Origin: Phanerochaete sordida
Taxonomy: Eukaryota > Basidiomycota > Agaricomycetes > Polyporales > Phanerochaetaceae
Direction: 5' to 3'
NCBI GenBank assembly: GCA_019973155.2
Contig: BPQB01000001.1
Span: forward strand, 2,356,001-2,420,000
DNA: 64,000 bases
Part shown: positions 1 to 11,233 of the stretch, piece after piece
How positions within the stretch are numbered: position 1 is the first letter of the stretch
Layout: every line of letters begins with the position of its first letter
Translations under genes and position numbers: made by a program
The notes under the pieces: generated by a model
What the model was told of the DNA's origin: nothing
The model's input: only the letters and a program-made list of their open reading frames with translations
Databases searched by the model: none

Positions 1-1411
1 GAGAAGTAGTAAAGCGTGAGTCCCAGATTTACCGCGACAATCATGTATCCAGCCACTCACCCGCATGACTTCGTCAAATGTGCAACAGGTATCTTGCTCC
101 AATGTGAAGGAAAGACGGAGCTCTTGCATCTCCGCTCGCAGATACTCTGGAATCTCCTCTGGATCCAGGAAAGTCACCGCCTCGGTGGGCAATTGGGCAG
201 TCAGGTTCTCGTAGTCCCGGTCTCTGTCGAGAAAGCGGATCGCGAGCGCAGTGCATAAGTAGCGCGGCGTCATGAGGTCCGACGTGGCAGCCTCCGAGAC
301 GGGAACACGCGCAAACGCAAACTCGTAGAACGCGCCCCAGCTGCAGTCGAAGTCCGGAGGAGTCGCGGCACCAACAACATATTCCTCGAAGCTCGGCTGA
401 TCCAACATCGGCCCGAGCTGGTCCTTCGGCCGCACCCACTGGCCAGTTCCTTGGATGAGCTTGACCAGCGCCTCCAGGCGCAGCGAGCGGTGGTACCACG
501 GAGCGAAGCCGACGCTGACCTCGAGCAGCGTGGGGTGGCGGTGGACGAAGTCGTACACCTTCGGAACGGCGACCTTCACCTGGGTGAGATGGAGCACGCG
601 CAGGTTCGGGAACGCGTACTTGCTCCCGTCGCAGAGACTGTGGAGCACGCTCGAGGTGTCGGTCAGCTCGTGGACCGCGAGGGTGGTAATGACCACGCTT
701 CTGATGCCGCACGCGAAGTCGGTTGGCTCCCACCGTTCACGCCGCAATGCCTCGGAGTCTACGATAATTTTGAGGGACTGCAGGGCGGGAAAGAGGTCGA
801 CAGGTGGGACTGTGTGATCGGATTGCCAAAAGATGCCCAGTTGTTCGAGCTGCGGCACGCGGCTCGCGAGAGCGGACATGCCCGGCGGTGTCTCTACTGC
901 ATCAAAGACGAGCCATGACGTGAGCTTAGGCATCGCAAGGAACGCGTCAGGTATATATACGCGTGATTTTTTGTGGTCGAATTGGTAGCTGGTGAATATT
1001 TGAGGATACGGAACGCGCCCAACTTGGATGGATATGCAACGCGGACCAACAGTAAGCAAAAGGTAGTCATCTAAGCGGAACGACATACCGCACAGAGTCC
1101 GTAAACCATGGAGCAGTAAGCTCCTTCACTTTCGGTCTGCGAGGACTCGACGTCGAGCCGGAGTCTGGCTCGCTTTCCCGCATTTGTCGCAGCAGTTTGG
1201 GATAGCTGCGGAAAAACAGATGTCTTCGGTGCCAGTACTCCTCCACTGTTCTTTGCAGTCGTCTGCAAACACGCTGAAGGGTGTTGAAAACGTTGAAGAC
1301 CAGTTGAGGGTGATGGCCAGCATCGAGGTACTGTATAATTTGGTAGAGTAATTCGTTGGGCAGGTCGTTGAGACCGCGACGATGATGTGCTGCTACAGCC
1401 GATGAGCCCAT
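1..1411 (-). pseudogene. F-box protein paralogue 1, 3'-truncated by window edge and frameshifted
   Basis: The N-terminus has the F-box core GLNDLPNELLYQIIQYLD, and downstream sequence matches the complete F-box gene at 5125-7192 segment by segment (FPNLRVLH, YDFVHRHPTLLEVSVGF, LRLEALVKLI, FDCSWGAFYEFAFARVP). I start it at the ATG at 1411; an upstream in-frame ATG at 1510 also exists. Near 1068-1073 the frame breaks: the N-terminal frame reads SVRYVVPLR then TGA, while the homologous continuation DDYLLLTVGPRC lies in another frame with no plausible intron between them. A donor-like GTGAGT near position 60 matches the last-intron position of paralogue 2, so the final exon lies outside the window. 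F-box proteins act as SCF ubiquitin ligase substrate adaptors. Either a recent pseudogene or a sequence error; the rest of the frame is open. Confidence 0.7.
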
Positions 1412-1652
1412 ATTACCAGCGCGTCCGAGCGAGCTGGGCGACAAGAAGTTTGGTACGTGGCGAGTGGTTGCGTAGGTAAAGAAGTGCAACTCTCGCGGAG
1501 CGCGCGGCACTGCATTCAGATTCGCCGCGTCGTGTCACGACCCACGTGCACACAGCGTCGCGTCAAGTGTAGGGAGATAATGCTTTGAGGCTTATTTTAT
1601 GGACTTGTCGACGTCTGTATATCTATGTGTTATGTAATACATCGCTGTGCTA

Positions 1653-3346
1653 CAAGGGGGTTGCAAGGTTAAAAAATGCGACCTGATGCCGCGTTTTTTT
1701 GTTAAGGTCCCCGCAGACCCCCCCCCTCCCCCCTACCCCTTACTTATAAGTGTAGTAGATAAGTAACTTGTATATTTATGGGCATAAGACATATAGAAGG
1801 CGACTAAGTATACTATTCTTCCATGTGTTTGCGCTTTGTGACCCAAAATCAAGCATTCTTGGTACATCCTTCATCGTAGAACCAGCCGCCAACAGCGGCT
1901 TTAAAAGGCCGCAGCAAGCGAGGTGATACTGACAGGATGTATGAGTATAGAGATACCGGATAGACAGGTAGAGACACGCACCGCATTTCTACACAAGAGC
2001 CTGCCGCATGCGACCACAGTGTCCTCATCCAGTAGCTCTCCACACTGAACAGTGAAGACAAGCACTCTCTGTGGTAAGACCTTTGAAACTTCGAGCCTAA
2101 GGTCGGGTTTGGAGGCGGCAGAAGCCTGATACTCGAGGTTTGAGCCAACAAAGGCATAAGAGTCAAGGTCGAAAGACGCATGCCAGAGGCACGTTCAGCC
2201 CTTGCTCGGACTCAGCATATCTGCAAGACTAGAAGCGTGAACGCCGTAGGTGTACAGCTGACTGTCCCCAGGATGGCCTTTCATGCAGCATCATTGAAGG
2301 CGAGGAGCTGCTGGAGCACAACGTCAAGTGCACGCAGGCGGTGACGAACTGCAGAAGCGTGTTCAGCGCTGCCAATGGGGCGCACAAGGGCACGGCTGAC
2401 CACATTGGACTAGCACGTGAGAGCGTCTGGCCCTGTATGCGCCCACTTGATCCTCGGCGCAGCGAAGATGCGGCCGCATGGACATCTGCTCACGACTGTT
2501 GTTTGGGCAGAGCAGCAGCCGCGGTGATGGGTTCACCGGGTCCTAGCGGTGGCAGGGGCCTCGGCCTGGCCAGGCAGCTGGAGCGTCGCTCGCGGTTCGC
2601 TCTCCACGACTCGTTCATTTGCGCAGTAAGTTCGTCTTGCAACAAGTCTTCACAGTATTTTGTAAATATATAATACTCACCACTGCCCAAGGTGCAGCCT
2701 CACGGCTCAGGCTCTACGGCTTGAGTGCGAAGCCGGGTCGTGTGCCTGCAAAAGCTCGCCCCTCAGGTACACGGCGGCTCGGCTCGGCTTGACCTGACAA
2801 TTGCGCAAGGCCGTGCACGTCTGCTTGCCGCTAAAGAGGTGGCGCTCCCAAGCGACAGCTGAGCCCTGGATGGCGAGGCGGCTGTGTGAGCAAGAGCGGC
2901 GTGACTCGTGAGGGGAGGGAATAGGGTGCAAATGCAAATGCATGAATAATTCTATGCTAATGTCAGCGCTTGACAGTGTCTCCACGAAGCATGTTTACGC
3001 ACCTATCATGCCCGCTGCTTGCCGTAGAGCATAGCAACATGGTAGAGACTGGTCTATATATTGTTCGGGATGCACTGAAAGTGAGCTGAAGCAGCCCGAG
3101 AACTCGAGCGCTGAGTCAGCGGAGGCATCCATATCTGGTATCTCGGATCAATATCCTGTCTGAGAGGCTTGCAGAGGCGCAGAACGACGCTGTCTTCACT
3201 CTGATATGTTTTGAACGCAACAGCGGACCTGCAGCAGCATGAATCCTCACAAAAATATGACACTTGTAAAAATTTTGATAAGCCCTCGGTACCCACCCCC
3301 TCCCCCCCGGCATAAGGTCGGGCGCTAAAATCCTGCAACCCCCTTG
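1653..3346. repeat. imperfect inverted repeat enclosing about 1.7 kb
   Basis: The 13-mer CAAGGGGGTTGCA at 1653-1665 recurs in reverse complement at 3334-3346. Similarity extends inward for roughly 40 bases with mismatches, including a shared segment ending in ATGCCG, and a C- or G-rich run follows in each arm. The enclosed sequence has no transposase-like ORF. It could be a degraded DNA-transposon or MITE-like remnant, but two arms could also be chance similarity plus low complexity. Confidence 0.35.
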
Positions 3347-3463
3347 CTGTGCTATATTATCGCATGCTGGACATCGGAGCAGTGCGTGCGAATGTTATTT
3401 TACGCAGAGTTCGGTGGAATGCTCAAACACAAAATCGCTGAACTCCGAAAGTGGCGAACGCAT

Positions 3464-3521
3464 GCGGAATGGCGAACGCGGCAGATTCTGCAGAATTCTG
3501 CCAAATTCTATCGCATTCCGC
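3464..3521. repeat. imperfect palindrome able to form a stem-loop
   Basis: Outer arms GCGGAATG (3464-3471) and CATTCCGC (3514-3521) flank a nearly perfect 23-nt palindrome at 3480-3502 centred on TTCTGCAGAA. It lies in the repeat-bearing gene-poor stretch and is not inside a recognised gene. Confidence 0.5.
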
Positions 3522-3982
3522 CGGGAGGGGGGTTTCCCTGATGACGGAGCGGTTGCAAGGCATCGTATCCATCCACGCCCTCGTACGGCCTGGGAGGGAT
3601 CATACCTTGCGGCCGATGTCACGAACTGGGTCTACCGCGATAATTAATGAACTGGGTCTGGCCTAGAGGCTATGCAGTGTTTTCTTGGATCTAGAGTACA
3701 TAGTAATGTATGTGCCAGTAAAAGCCATCGTCCACAAGCACTTTTCTTGTTGACCGTTCTGTGAGCGCTGCTGCATTCGCAGGAAAAGGTACGGGCAGTC
3801 GGGCCAAGTCCGCAGTCGCGTCGGCCAAGGTCGCATCAGATCGCCGCTCGATGTGGCCATGACGCGCGACGCACGCACGGTCCAGCTCTCGACGTTTCCT
3901 TTACGGGAACAGCCCCGGCCTGCCCAAGATGTCTGCTGGAAACGGACGGCGCGGGTCACCATATCGTCCTCCGCCTCTCGAG

Positions 3983-3990
3983 GTATATAA
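3983..3990 (+). promoter_or_regulatory. TATA box of the Hva1-like gene
   Basis: GTATATAAGG lies about 80 bp before the ATG at 4068 and is followed by a pyrimidine-rich leader, a usual arrangement for a highly expressed fungal gene. Confidence 0.6.
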
Positions 3991-4067
3991 GGCTCGCCTC
4001 TCTCGCCTCTGAACCTGCAGACTCTTCCCCTCGCACCCCAAACATCATCGGCTTCACTCTACAACCC

Positions 4068-4424
4068 ATGTCGTACCAGCAAGGCGACAAGGTCGAGTAC
4101 CGCCCCATCGGTAGTAAGTCCTTGCCTCGCTCAACAGCTCTCTCTTTGTCTCATGCTGTCCCCTCAGGTGGTTCAGCCAACGGAGTCGCACACTCGACTA
4201 GTGTCATCGTAGAGGTCATCCAGGCCGAGGACCGCGTGAGTCCCCGCGACGTTCCTCCCAATTATCGTCGACTGATGTCTCTCTGCAGATTGACCGCTAC
4301 ACCGTCAAGAACGATAACACTTACAAGACTGCCAGTTACCAGGCTTGTCCCGAGTTCTTGCGTGGCTGGCCCCTTCTGACTCGACCTCACGTTGCAGGAG
4401 ACGAATATAGTTGGCAAGGCTTGA
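4068..4424 (+). CDS. small Hva1/TUDOR-domain (hypervirulence-associated-type) protein
   Basis: Four exons (4068-4113, 4168-4235, 4289-4342, 4398-4424) give a 64-residue protein. It begins MSYQQGDKVEYRPIG and has an internal DRYTVKNDNTYKTASYQ, the signature of the fungal Hva1_TUDOR family, small basic-acidic proteins of unclear molecular role. The exon 1 donor could instead be at 4111, which removes one residue. The last intron (4343-4397, 55 nt) starts with GC instead of GT; removing it yields SYQETNIVGKA, which fits the short NIV-containing family C-terminus, whereas reading through gives an unrelated tail ending near 4480. A TATA box precedes the gene. Confidence 0.75.
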
Positions 4425-5124
4425 GTCGTACAGACCGTGCAATCGTGAGGATAGCTTTGTTCAATAATTGTAATCACAGTTGAAAGTTTCTAGAGAACAC
4501 TTTGCATCCGTCACATATGAGTCAAGCTGTTGGTGTGCGTATAGCCGTCAACATTGCCCCGTCACCTGGAGGCTACATATCAAGAGACAGGGTGCGCTAA
4601 CATTCATTGGTACACATGAATTCTCACTGTTGAATGAGCATAAAGGTGTCGCAGACAGACAGACTATCCTGTCCCATGTCGCCCGGTCTGGCTACTCTGC
4701 AACGGAGACCAGTCGCAGACGTCGGGGCGTCGTCACGGTTTGGCAAATCGCTGAGACCGCAATGACGTTGTATCGCAGTATGTCTCATTGTATCGCCGTA
4801 CTCGAGTGGGCTCAAATAAGGTAGACTGCAGTGTGTCGTGTGTGGGTCGGAGAATGAAACGAGAACGATTCGAGGAGAACTGGACAGAACAAGACTCGGG
4901 CGACCGAGAGGCATCGCGCGGAGCACGCGTTGTGTCACAGTCCACGTGCAGTGCTGGCAGTACTACGTTAGGTGACGGTCGCGCATTCAGGCCGCGGCTT
5001 TTCTGCGCTCTTTCAACCTCACCTGGTCACGCTCATCTCCAGGGATTCGCAGACACTTTGACGAAATTATGTGCACAAGGATCGGCAGATAATCACAATT
5101 ACATAAGTGCCTGGTACTACTAGC
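4425..5124. other. intergenic stretch with an F-box 5' remnant
   Basis: Nothing convincing apart from the fragment described at 4736-4950. The remaining sequence contains only short unrelated ORFs. Confidence 0.5.
4736..4950 (-). pseudogene. decayed 5' end of a third F-box gene
   Basis: On the minus strand a short frame from the ATG at 4788 reads MRHTAIQRHCGLSDLPN, alignable to MGSSAVAAHHRRGLNDLPN of F-box paralogue 1; the DNA GCGGTCTCA-CGA--TGCC is shared. Upstream, GTGTCAC at 4932-4938 and CCACGTGCA at 4942-4950 repeat, with identical 10-bp offset, the pair at 1532-1538 and 1542-1550 upstream of paralogue 1. Similarity stops after the F-box start, so only promoter plus the first few codons seem to survive. 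Confidence 0.45.
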
Positions 5125-7192
5125 CTAACAGTATCTCCATTGCCCTCGAGCGTCTTGGACAGTGTGTTCGAGCTCTTGGCCCACAAGGGCCATGAACGGC
5201 GGAGGATCGCCCCGAGCGCAGCTTGTCCACCACAGGTGCCCGTTCGCCCGATTCACAGAGCCGTCCTTGTTCCTGAGAACCCGCCATTTCCACAGGACGA
5301 CGCCGTCCAAGGCGTGTGCGACGTACCAGTCGAGCTCTTCGAGGTCGGGAGCCAGCCCGGCAAGGATTTTCACCCACATCGACACCATGGGGTAGTTCCG
5401 CGCCTCCCAGGCTCGGAAGAGCAGATCTGGGTCGTCCCTGTCCAGCGGAGTGTCCTCGTCCAGGAGTAGGACGAGGCGAATGGTGTCTTCGAGGCGCTCC
5501 ATACCGAGCTCGTCGACATCGTGCTCCAAGGAGCTGAGAGACAGGCGATACAGCGTCATCGGCTCGCATGTCCAGTAGAAGAACGGTGGCGCCAGCCAGT
5601 CGAGGAAAGGAACTCTGAAGGGCTCGCATGCGGAGCAAATGTAGCGCGTCCCGGGGTCTCGCACTCGGTAAGGATCGTCGTACATGCAGTCCCAATAAGC
5701 ATGGGTAACTGGCCAGTTCAGAGCCAATTTGCGGAGGCTCGGCATAGCTCTGACGCCGTTCGCCAGTTTCTCCTAGAAGACCATGCAATACAGATGTTAG
5801 TTTCTAGACTAGCAAATGGAGGCGGACCCTCACCATCTCATCTGAGAAGGTGTATACAGTGTCCTGCTCAATGGCAAACGAAAGACGGAGTTCTTGGACG
5901 CTCGAGAGCAGGTGGCCAGGGCTCCCTCTGTCTTGGTCGGGCACCATGAAGGACCACACGTCGGCAGGTAGCTGCGACGTCAAACGAAACCCATCGTCCT
6001 TCTCGAGAAACTTGATGGCAAGCGCGGTGCAGATATACCGCGGCTGTTGCGGGCCAACGGCCCCAGGGATCGGTGCACGCGAAAACGCGAGCTCGTAGAA
6101 GGCGCCCCAGTTGTATACGAAGTCGCGGGGGACCTCGGCGTGCGCGACGTACTGGGCGAAGCTCGGTTGGTCAACTAGGTGCGACGACTGGTTCTCCGCG
6201 CGTATCCAGTGCCCGGTGCCGTCAATCAGCTTGACCAGGGCCTCGAGGCGCAGCGACGCGAGGGGACGGGCGGTCCACCGGTCGAAGCTGACGTTGACTT
6301 CGCGCAGGGTGTCGTGGCGACGGATGAAGTCGTAGACTTCGGGGACTGGTGTGTTCGTGTCTGCGAAGTGCAGTACGCGCAGGTTGGGGAACGTAAAGCG
6401 GGCACCATCGCAGAAATCCCTGATGAGTGTTTCGTCGGGCGAGACCTCGTGGACGGCGAGAGTCGTGACGGTTACGGTAATAACGCGATAGGGCTGAACT
6501 ACTGCCCTTCGCTGGAGGGCTCGTCTTGCGCTTGCGATGATCCGGAGCGATTGTAGGTTAGCGAATTCCTCGACGCACGGGACGCAGTTCGCCCACGTCC
6601 ACAGCAGGCCTAGGTGCTTGATTCGCGGTGCATGCCTTGGCAGTGAGAGGCAGTACAGGCCTGGCGGCTGCTCCGCAGCGTCCCAGACAGTCCACGACTC
6701 GAGGTTCGGCATCTCCAGGAACGCCAGAGGCAAAGCCAGGGGCTTCTTGGACTCGAACTGTTCGCCGCATATAGGGTACTGGAGACGGCCGACACAGATG
6801 GACCTAGTACTCCATGTGAGCCAGACTGCTATGCGAAATTCATGATCGAGCAAGGGGACGTACCGGATAGCTTGCTTGTCCCACGACATGCCAGACCCCT
6901 GCACCTCCTCCACCTGGCGAGCACTCAGACGGTAGTAGTCTGGCTCGCTGATCTTGACCTGCCGTTCAAACGCTGCGAGGTCGTGGAAGAATTTGTGTCG
7001 ACGGCGCCAATACGCTTGCGCTATACTTCGAAAGCGTTGGCTGACGCGAGGGAGCACGTGGAAGACATTGAAAGCGAAATGGCCCTGGGAGTCGCCAACG
7101 TCGAGGTGCTTGAGGATCTCGAAGAGCAGCTCGTTAGGCAGATCCTCGAGGCGTTTCTGAGCCCGCGGACTCGGAGGTCGCGGCTGGTCCAT
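5125..7192 (-). CDS. F-box domain protein (paralogue 2, intact)
   Basis: Two exons (7192-5834 and 5772-5125) encode about 668 residues. The F-box lies near residues 13-60 (RLEDLPNELLFEILKHLD). The rest is a long leucine-rich region without classical LRR spacing, typical of expanded F-box families of agaricomycetes, which are presumed SCF ubiquitin-ligase adaptors choosing unknown substrates. The single intron has donor GTGAGG and acceptor TAG. It is a close paralogue of the broken gene at 1-1411 on the same strand, so this is a local duplication. Confidence 0.8.
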
Positions 7193-7855
7193 GGCGATTG
7201 CAGGGCGTGTATAATGAGGATGAAGGCGCCGCGGTCACCGCGCCGGGACGACCAATGCAAACGAAGGGCGACGCGGCAGCGCTACGACGCGTCGGGGATA
7301 TCACGTGTCATCTGGTATGTCGGTTGACAAAGCTCGCACATCTCGCCAGCAGCCTCTAAAAATGAGGTATATATCCTACAGGCATGTGTGACTACGTTTC
7401 TATATATGTAACTTTGGAATCCCAATGTGGACGTAACACACTCAGCAAAATGCGTGTCGAGGGACCCCGGACACTAGTCTGACAGCGACAGAGAAACGCG
7501 GAGAGCTGCCGAAAGCGTTCGCGCGAACAAATTGCTTGACGACGGGCGCCTGTCGCTGGGTGCGGTCTGGGCTCGGCTTGGTGCCGCTGTGATGGGTGTG
7601 CCTGTCGGTCCTGCCCTTTGTTTCCTCCTCCCATCTCGTTGCCTCTCCAGTCGCTTCGTTGCGATCGTTTGGCCCAGGTCCTGCTTTCGCGTCCGCTCCT
7701 GCACATCGCGTGCACCCCACTCTCCTTTCGCCCGCCGCTCTTTTCCAACCGACAAAAGGCCCGAACACCTCTACATCTATTGTACACACCCTAGACTTCG
7801 ACTCCTGGTTTTTACCCATTTTTTCCCTCGCATACAACTCAAGCATCTTCGAAAC
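7193..7855. other. divergent intergenic region
   Basis: Lies between the start of the minus-strand F-box gene and the plus-strand gene at 7856. It should contain both promoters. A pyrimidine-rich stretch at about 7770-7850 precedes the plus-strand ATG. No further gene seen. Confidence 0.5.
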
Positions 7856-8658
7856 ATGGTTCACAATGGTGCGCATACATGGGGCCTCTGTCTGCGCGAA
7901 GCTTGGGATGTAACGACGCGTCCCCGCAGGTCCTCGCCGGCTCAACCGCCTGCCACAGCGTCTGGATTATACCTTGATACCTGCACCCCTCGGTACGTCC
8001 AGACAAGCATCGAAGTCTCACCAAAAGCTTACAGGACGCGCTACTGCGCTGGCTAGACCTATCGCTCCCGTTAGTTGACGAGAAGGCAGCTTTGCCAGCG
8101 ATCATCGTGACGCCGTCATCGCCCTCGGGGGAAACGGACTTTTCCATCGCGTTTATCGCGCCGCCCCCGACGCCATCTCTCAAGGAGCGTGTGTCTTCCT
8201 GGTGGTCCACCCTGCCTAAGATCTCTTCCCTCCAACCGCGCCTCCCTTCGCAGATCCAGCTGCCGTCTACGCCGTACAAGACCGAGTTCGAGTCCGCGCC
8301 CTCGTGGACGCTCAAGACCCGGGCCAGCACCACGATCCTCATGGCGATCCTCGTCTTCATCATCGGCTGCCACCTCCTCCTGCACAGTCTCGCGTCCTTC
8401 CACCCGCGCATGGACTACGGCACCGCGGCGGAGGACAGCATCGTCGCCGCCGTCTTCACCGGCGACGTCGACAACATCAGCGGCGTGCACCGCAGCCCGT
8501 CCGACGCCGAGACACCCGTCTTCGGCGGCGCCTTCAACCTCCATTCGCTGTGGGCGCCGGGACACTCGTTCGACGGCAAACGCAGCGGGCACGCGCGCTT
8601 CGTGATCTCGGAGCCGAAGGAGCCCAAGCTCGAGACAGCGCCCCCCGCCACCGTTTAG
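7856..8658 (+). CDS. unknown protein with one transmembrane segment
   Basis: Three exons (7856-7868, 7930-7992, 8075-8658) join in frame to 219 residues. The first exon is only 13 nt (MVHN plus one base). The N-terminal half is Pro/Ser-rich and presumably cytosolic; a hydrophobic segment TTILMAILVFIIGCHLLLH near residues 115-135 is the only membrane span, followed by a mixed polar tail ending LETAPPATV. There is no signal peptide. I do not recognise the family. The strong GC bias of the last exon and clean splice sites support a real gene. Confidence 0.6.
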
Positions 8659-9862
8659 GTGGACAGACACGCACCCTGGGCTGTCCTTGACAGCATGCCA
8701 CGACCTTCCACGCCCTTTACGTTTCCCTATGCGGGCCTGTGTCCATGTTGTTCTCCCCGAGCCACCCGGTCCTTCTTCCGCCGGCGTGACCTCTGTGGGG
8801 GCGTTTTTCTGGAGCGGATTTCTTCTAGTGAGGTTTTACCCTTGGCGTAATCTGGATGTTTGCTCTATTTATTGGGTGCCCGTGTTCGTACCCCTGTATC
8901 GTCGTAGGCTATAGAGACGGTATCGCGAACACCGCATCCCTTTTACTGTTCCATGTATCCTTGTGGCAGAGCACGGTGTGGCGCACACTGTGGAAGCTAC
9001 CGAGCCATGTAACCTACATACCCCGAATCGTGTACTACTACTCGCAGCCCTCGGGATGTCGTCATCATTACGGCTGCCGCCGCCGGCAGCTGGACGGTTG
9101 TCATCACGCACATCCCTCGCTACGAACAGGGCCTCTGCCAGGTGCGCCCCGATTATTTGCGCTTTGCAAATGCGATCTGACCCCGCCGGCTGTGGCAGCG
9201 CACAGCCCGCCAGGGGGCCCAGCGACGATGCACGCCCAGATAGGAAGGGAGCGGCGTGCCATCAAGGATCTGCGGGAAGCGCGCCTCGCAGCCGCGGTCT
9301 GCGTAGCGCGCATGACGGAGCTGTGTCCGTCCCTGAGCCATCTCCGCCGTAGACGGGGCAGTTCCTATCGCCTCGTCCTCTTGGCCAGGGCCAGGTGCAC
9401 CCAAGGTTCGCGCGTACAAAAGCCTACTATCCCCGTGACACCACAGCCGTGCGGGCTCTCAGAGCAGCAATGGGCCGTCCCAACGCCCCCCGGGGCGCGC
9501 CCTCGCATTGACTCGTTCTAGTTTGCCGACGTAGTGGCGAGAAATGATCGACCTAGAACGCACATCATCGCCTCGGACGGGACAGCGTGCGCCAGTGCGA
9601 TCAACGCGTTATGTCCTCATGTAGCCTAGTCCAGCAATGTGCATGTAAGCGGCGAGGTGAGGTGACTTATACTTTTGCTCCGCCATCACCCAACTGAATA
9701 TCTAGGCACACCAACACAGCAACCGCCAAACTCACCGCGGGACAAGCACCGAGCAGATATAAGGACGCCCTGCACGACCCGCTCGACCAGAGCCAGAACC
9801 GCATCTCCCTCCCGCACCCGCCAGTGTCTCCCGCACCCTTGTCCAGCCCACCCCCACGCACG
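8659..9862. other. intergenic, nothing recognised
   Basis: Several overlapping open frames occur, among them 8856-9521 on the plus strand, but none shows splice structure, domain motifs or similarity to a family I know. They look like chance frames in GC-rich DNA. Confidence 0.4.
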
Positions 9863-10759
9863 ATGTCTGGCCACTGGATCCAGCTCGCCCGCCTCGCGGT
9901 CTTCGGTACGTGCCCCACGCGCGCCGCGCTGCCCACACCCTGACCCCGAGCCACCCAGGCACCGTCTCCGTCCTGGCGATCATCGTCATGGGCCTCGCCG
10001 CCGGCTGGATCGCGTCCACCGAGAAGGAGCTCGACAGCTACTTCGCGTACGCCGCGCTCGCGGTCGCCGTGCCCGTGCTCACGCTCTTCACCGTCCCGCC
10101 GATGTGCGTCCGCGTCCGCGTCCGCGTCCGCTGCGCCGCGCGCTGACCCCCCGCCCAGGCTCGTCGTCGACCTCCTCCGCCGCGGCGCGTTCACGTCCAT
10201 GATCCTCGTCGAGGTCGTCTGGCTCGGTGCGTCGCACGCGCGTGGACCGTGACCGCATGCTGACGGCGCGCCAGGCATCCTCTGGGTCCTCTGGCTCGCG
10301 ACCGCGGCCTACGCCGCGGACCAGCTCGGCGGCTTCGGCGGCTCGTGCCACTCGCGCTTCTACCCGTCGTGGTGGACGACCGGGTGCTCCGAGACGCAGG
10401 CGATCACCGCGTTCTCGTTCCTCATCTGGCTCGCGCGTACGTCCCCTCCCTCCCCTCCCTCCCTCCCTCGCCGTGCCCGCCCACTCACAGCATGGCTAGT
10501 GCTCGGCTACTGGATCGCGCTCGTGACGATCGCGAGCATCTCCGCGACGCGCGGCGCGCCCGGCGTGTGGTACGCCTCCGTGCGCGACGCGCAGTTCGAC
10601 CCGAGCACGAACAAGGTCGACCTCACGGGCGCGATGGGCTCCGCGGAGCACAAGGGCGAGGCGTCGCCCGTCGCCGCCGCCGCCGCGCTCCCGCAGGGCT
10701 ACCCGCCCGCGCCGCAGCCCGCGGGCCCCCAGCCCGGCTACCAGCCGACGCAGATGTAG
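9863..10759 (+). CDS. MARVEL-domain membrane protein
   Basis: Five exons (9863-9905, 9959-10103, 10159-10226, 10275-10436, 10500-10759) give 225 residues. Four hydrophobic segments occur: around residues 8-30 (VSVLAIIVMGLAAGWI), 42-62, 70-95 and 125-150 (LLGYWIALVTIASIS), with a Cys-containing loop before the last (GSCHSRFYPSWWTTGCSE). This is the fungal MARVEL/non-classical export layout. The C-terminal tail is soluble and Pro/Gln/Ala-rich (PQGYPPAPQPAGPQPGYQ). Such proteins sit in the plasma membrane or in membrane-apposition zones. Intron 2 contains a short GTCCGC repeat and intron 4 a long CCCT-rich polypyrimidine tract. Confidence 0.75.
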
Positions 10760-11233
10760 GCTCGGTCGCGACTTTGGAGGGGTCTGAGCAGGAGTGTGCC
10801 GTTCGGTGGTTATGTGCCTTGTGTGCGCCTGCGTTACGTCTTGTCTACGATATGATGACTTCTTTGTAACTTCTCTGTATGATACCCTGACTGAAGTTTT
10901 TGAATGCAGCTCCGGCGATGGCCCGAATAGCGATAAAGTTCGATTTATTTCGCGTAAGAGGAATGCCAAGGAGGCTGCTGTTCGAGGTATGGAAGGTGGA
11001 CGCAGCACGGTGTAACCATGGAACACGACATGTTGGCATCCCGGCGACAGCGGGCGCGTTCTATGTACATGACAGTGGCGGACAGGTCGAAAAGCGGGGC
11101 GCCTGAGAAGAACGTACGGAACGGAGCCTGGGATCTATGCTATCGTAGGACTGGCGAAATATTCTGTCACGAGATGGAGCGATACAAGAGCAGAGAAGTA
11201 GGGATACAAAGAGGCAGCAGCGCGGGTGACACT
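10760..11233. other. convergent intergenic region
   Basis: Separates the 3' ends of the MARVEL gene and the minus-strand type III PKS; presumably 3' UTRs of both. No gene seen. Confidence 0.5.

Larger units (their letters stand above)
1512..4067. other. gene-poor AT-rich stretch with repeats
   Basis: No ORF here resembles a known protein or shows exon structure I can support. It holds a C-rich run (about 1717-1739), a second one near 3294-3308, an imperfect inverted repeat (1653-1665 with 3334-3346 as the core), a palindrome at 3464-3521, and the promoter of the Hva1-like gene at its right end. Confidence 0.5.

Noticed and set aside
74..733. 219-residue minus-strand ORF rich in Arg/Pro
   Set aside because: Shadow frame of F-box paralogue 1; the homologous protein lies in another frame.
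8856..9521. 221-residue plus-strand ORF between two genes
   Set aside because: Composition is that of random GC-rich translation; no motif or splice continuation.
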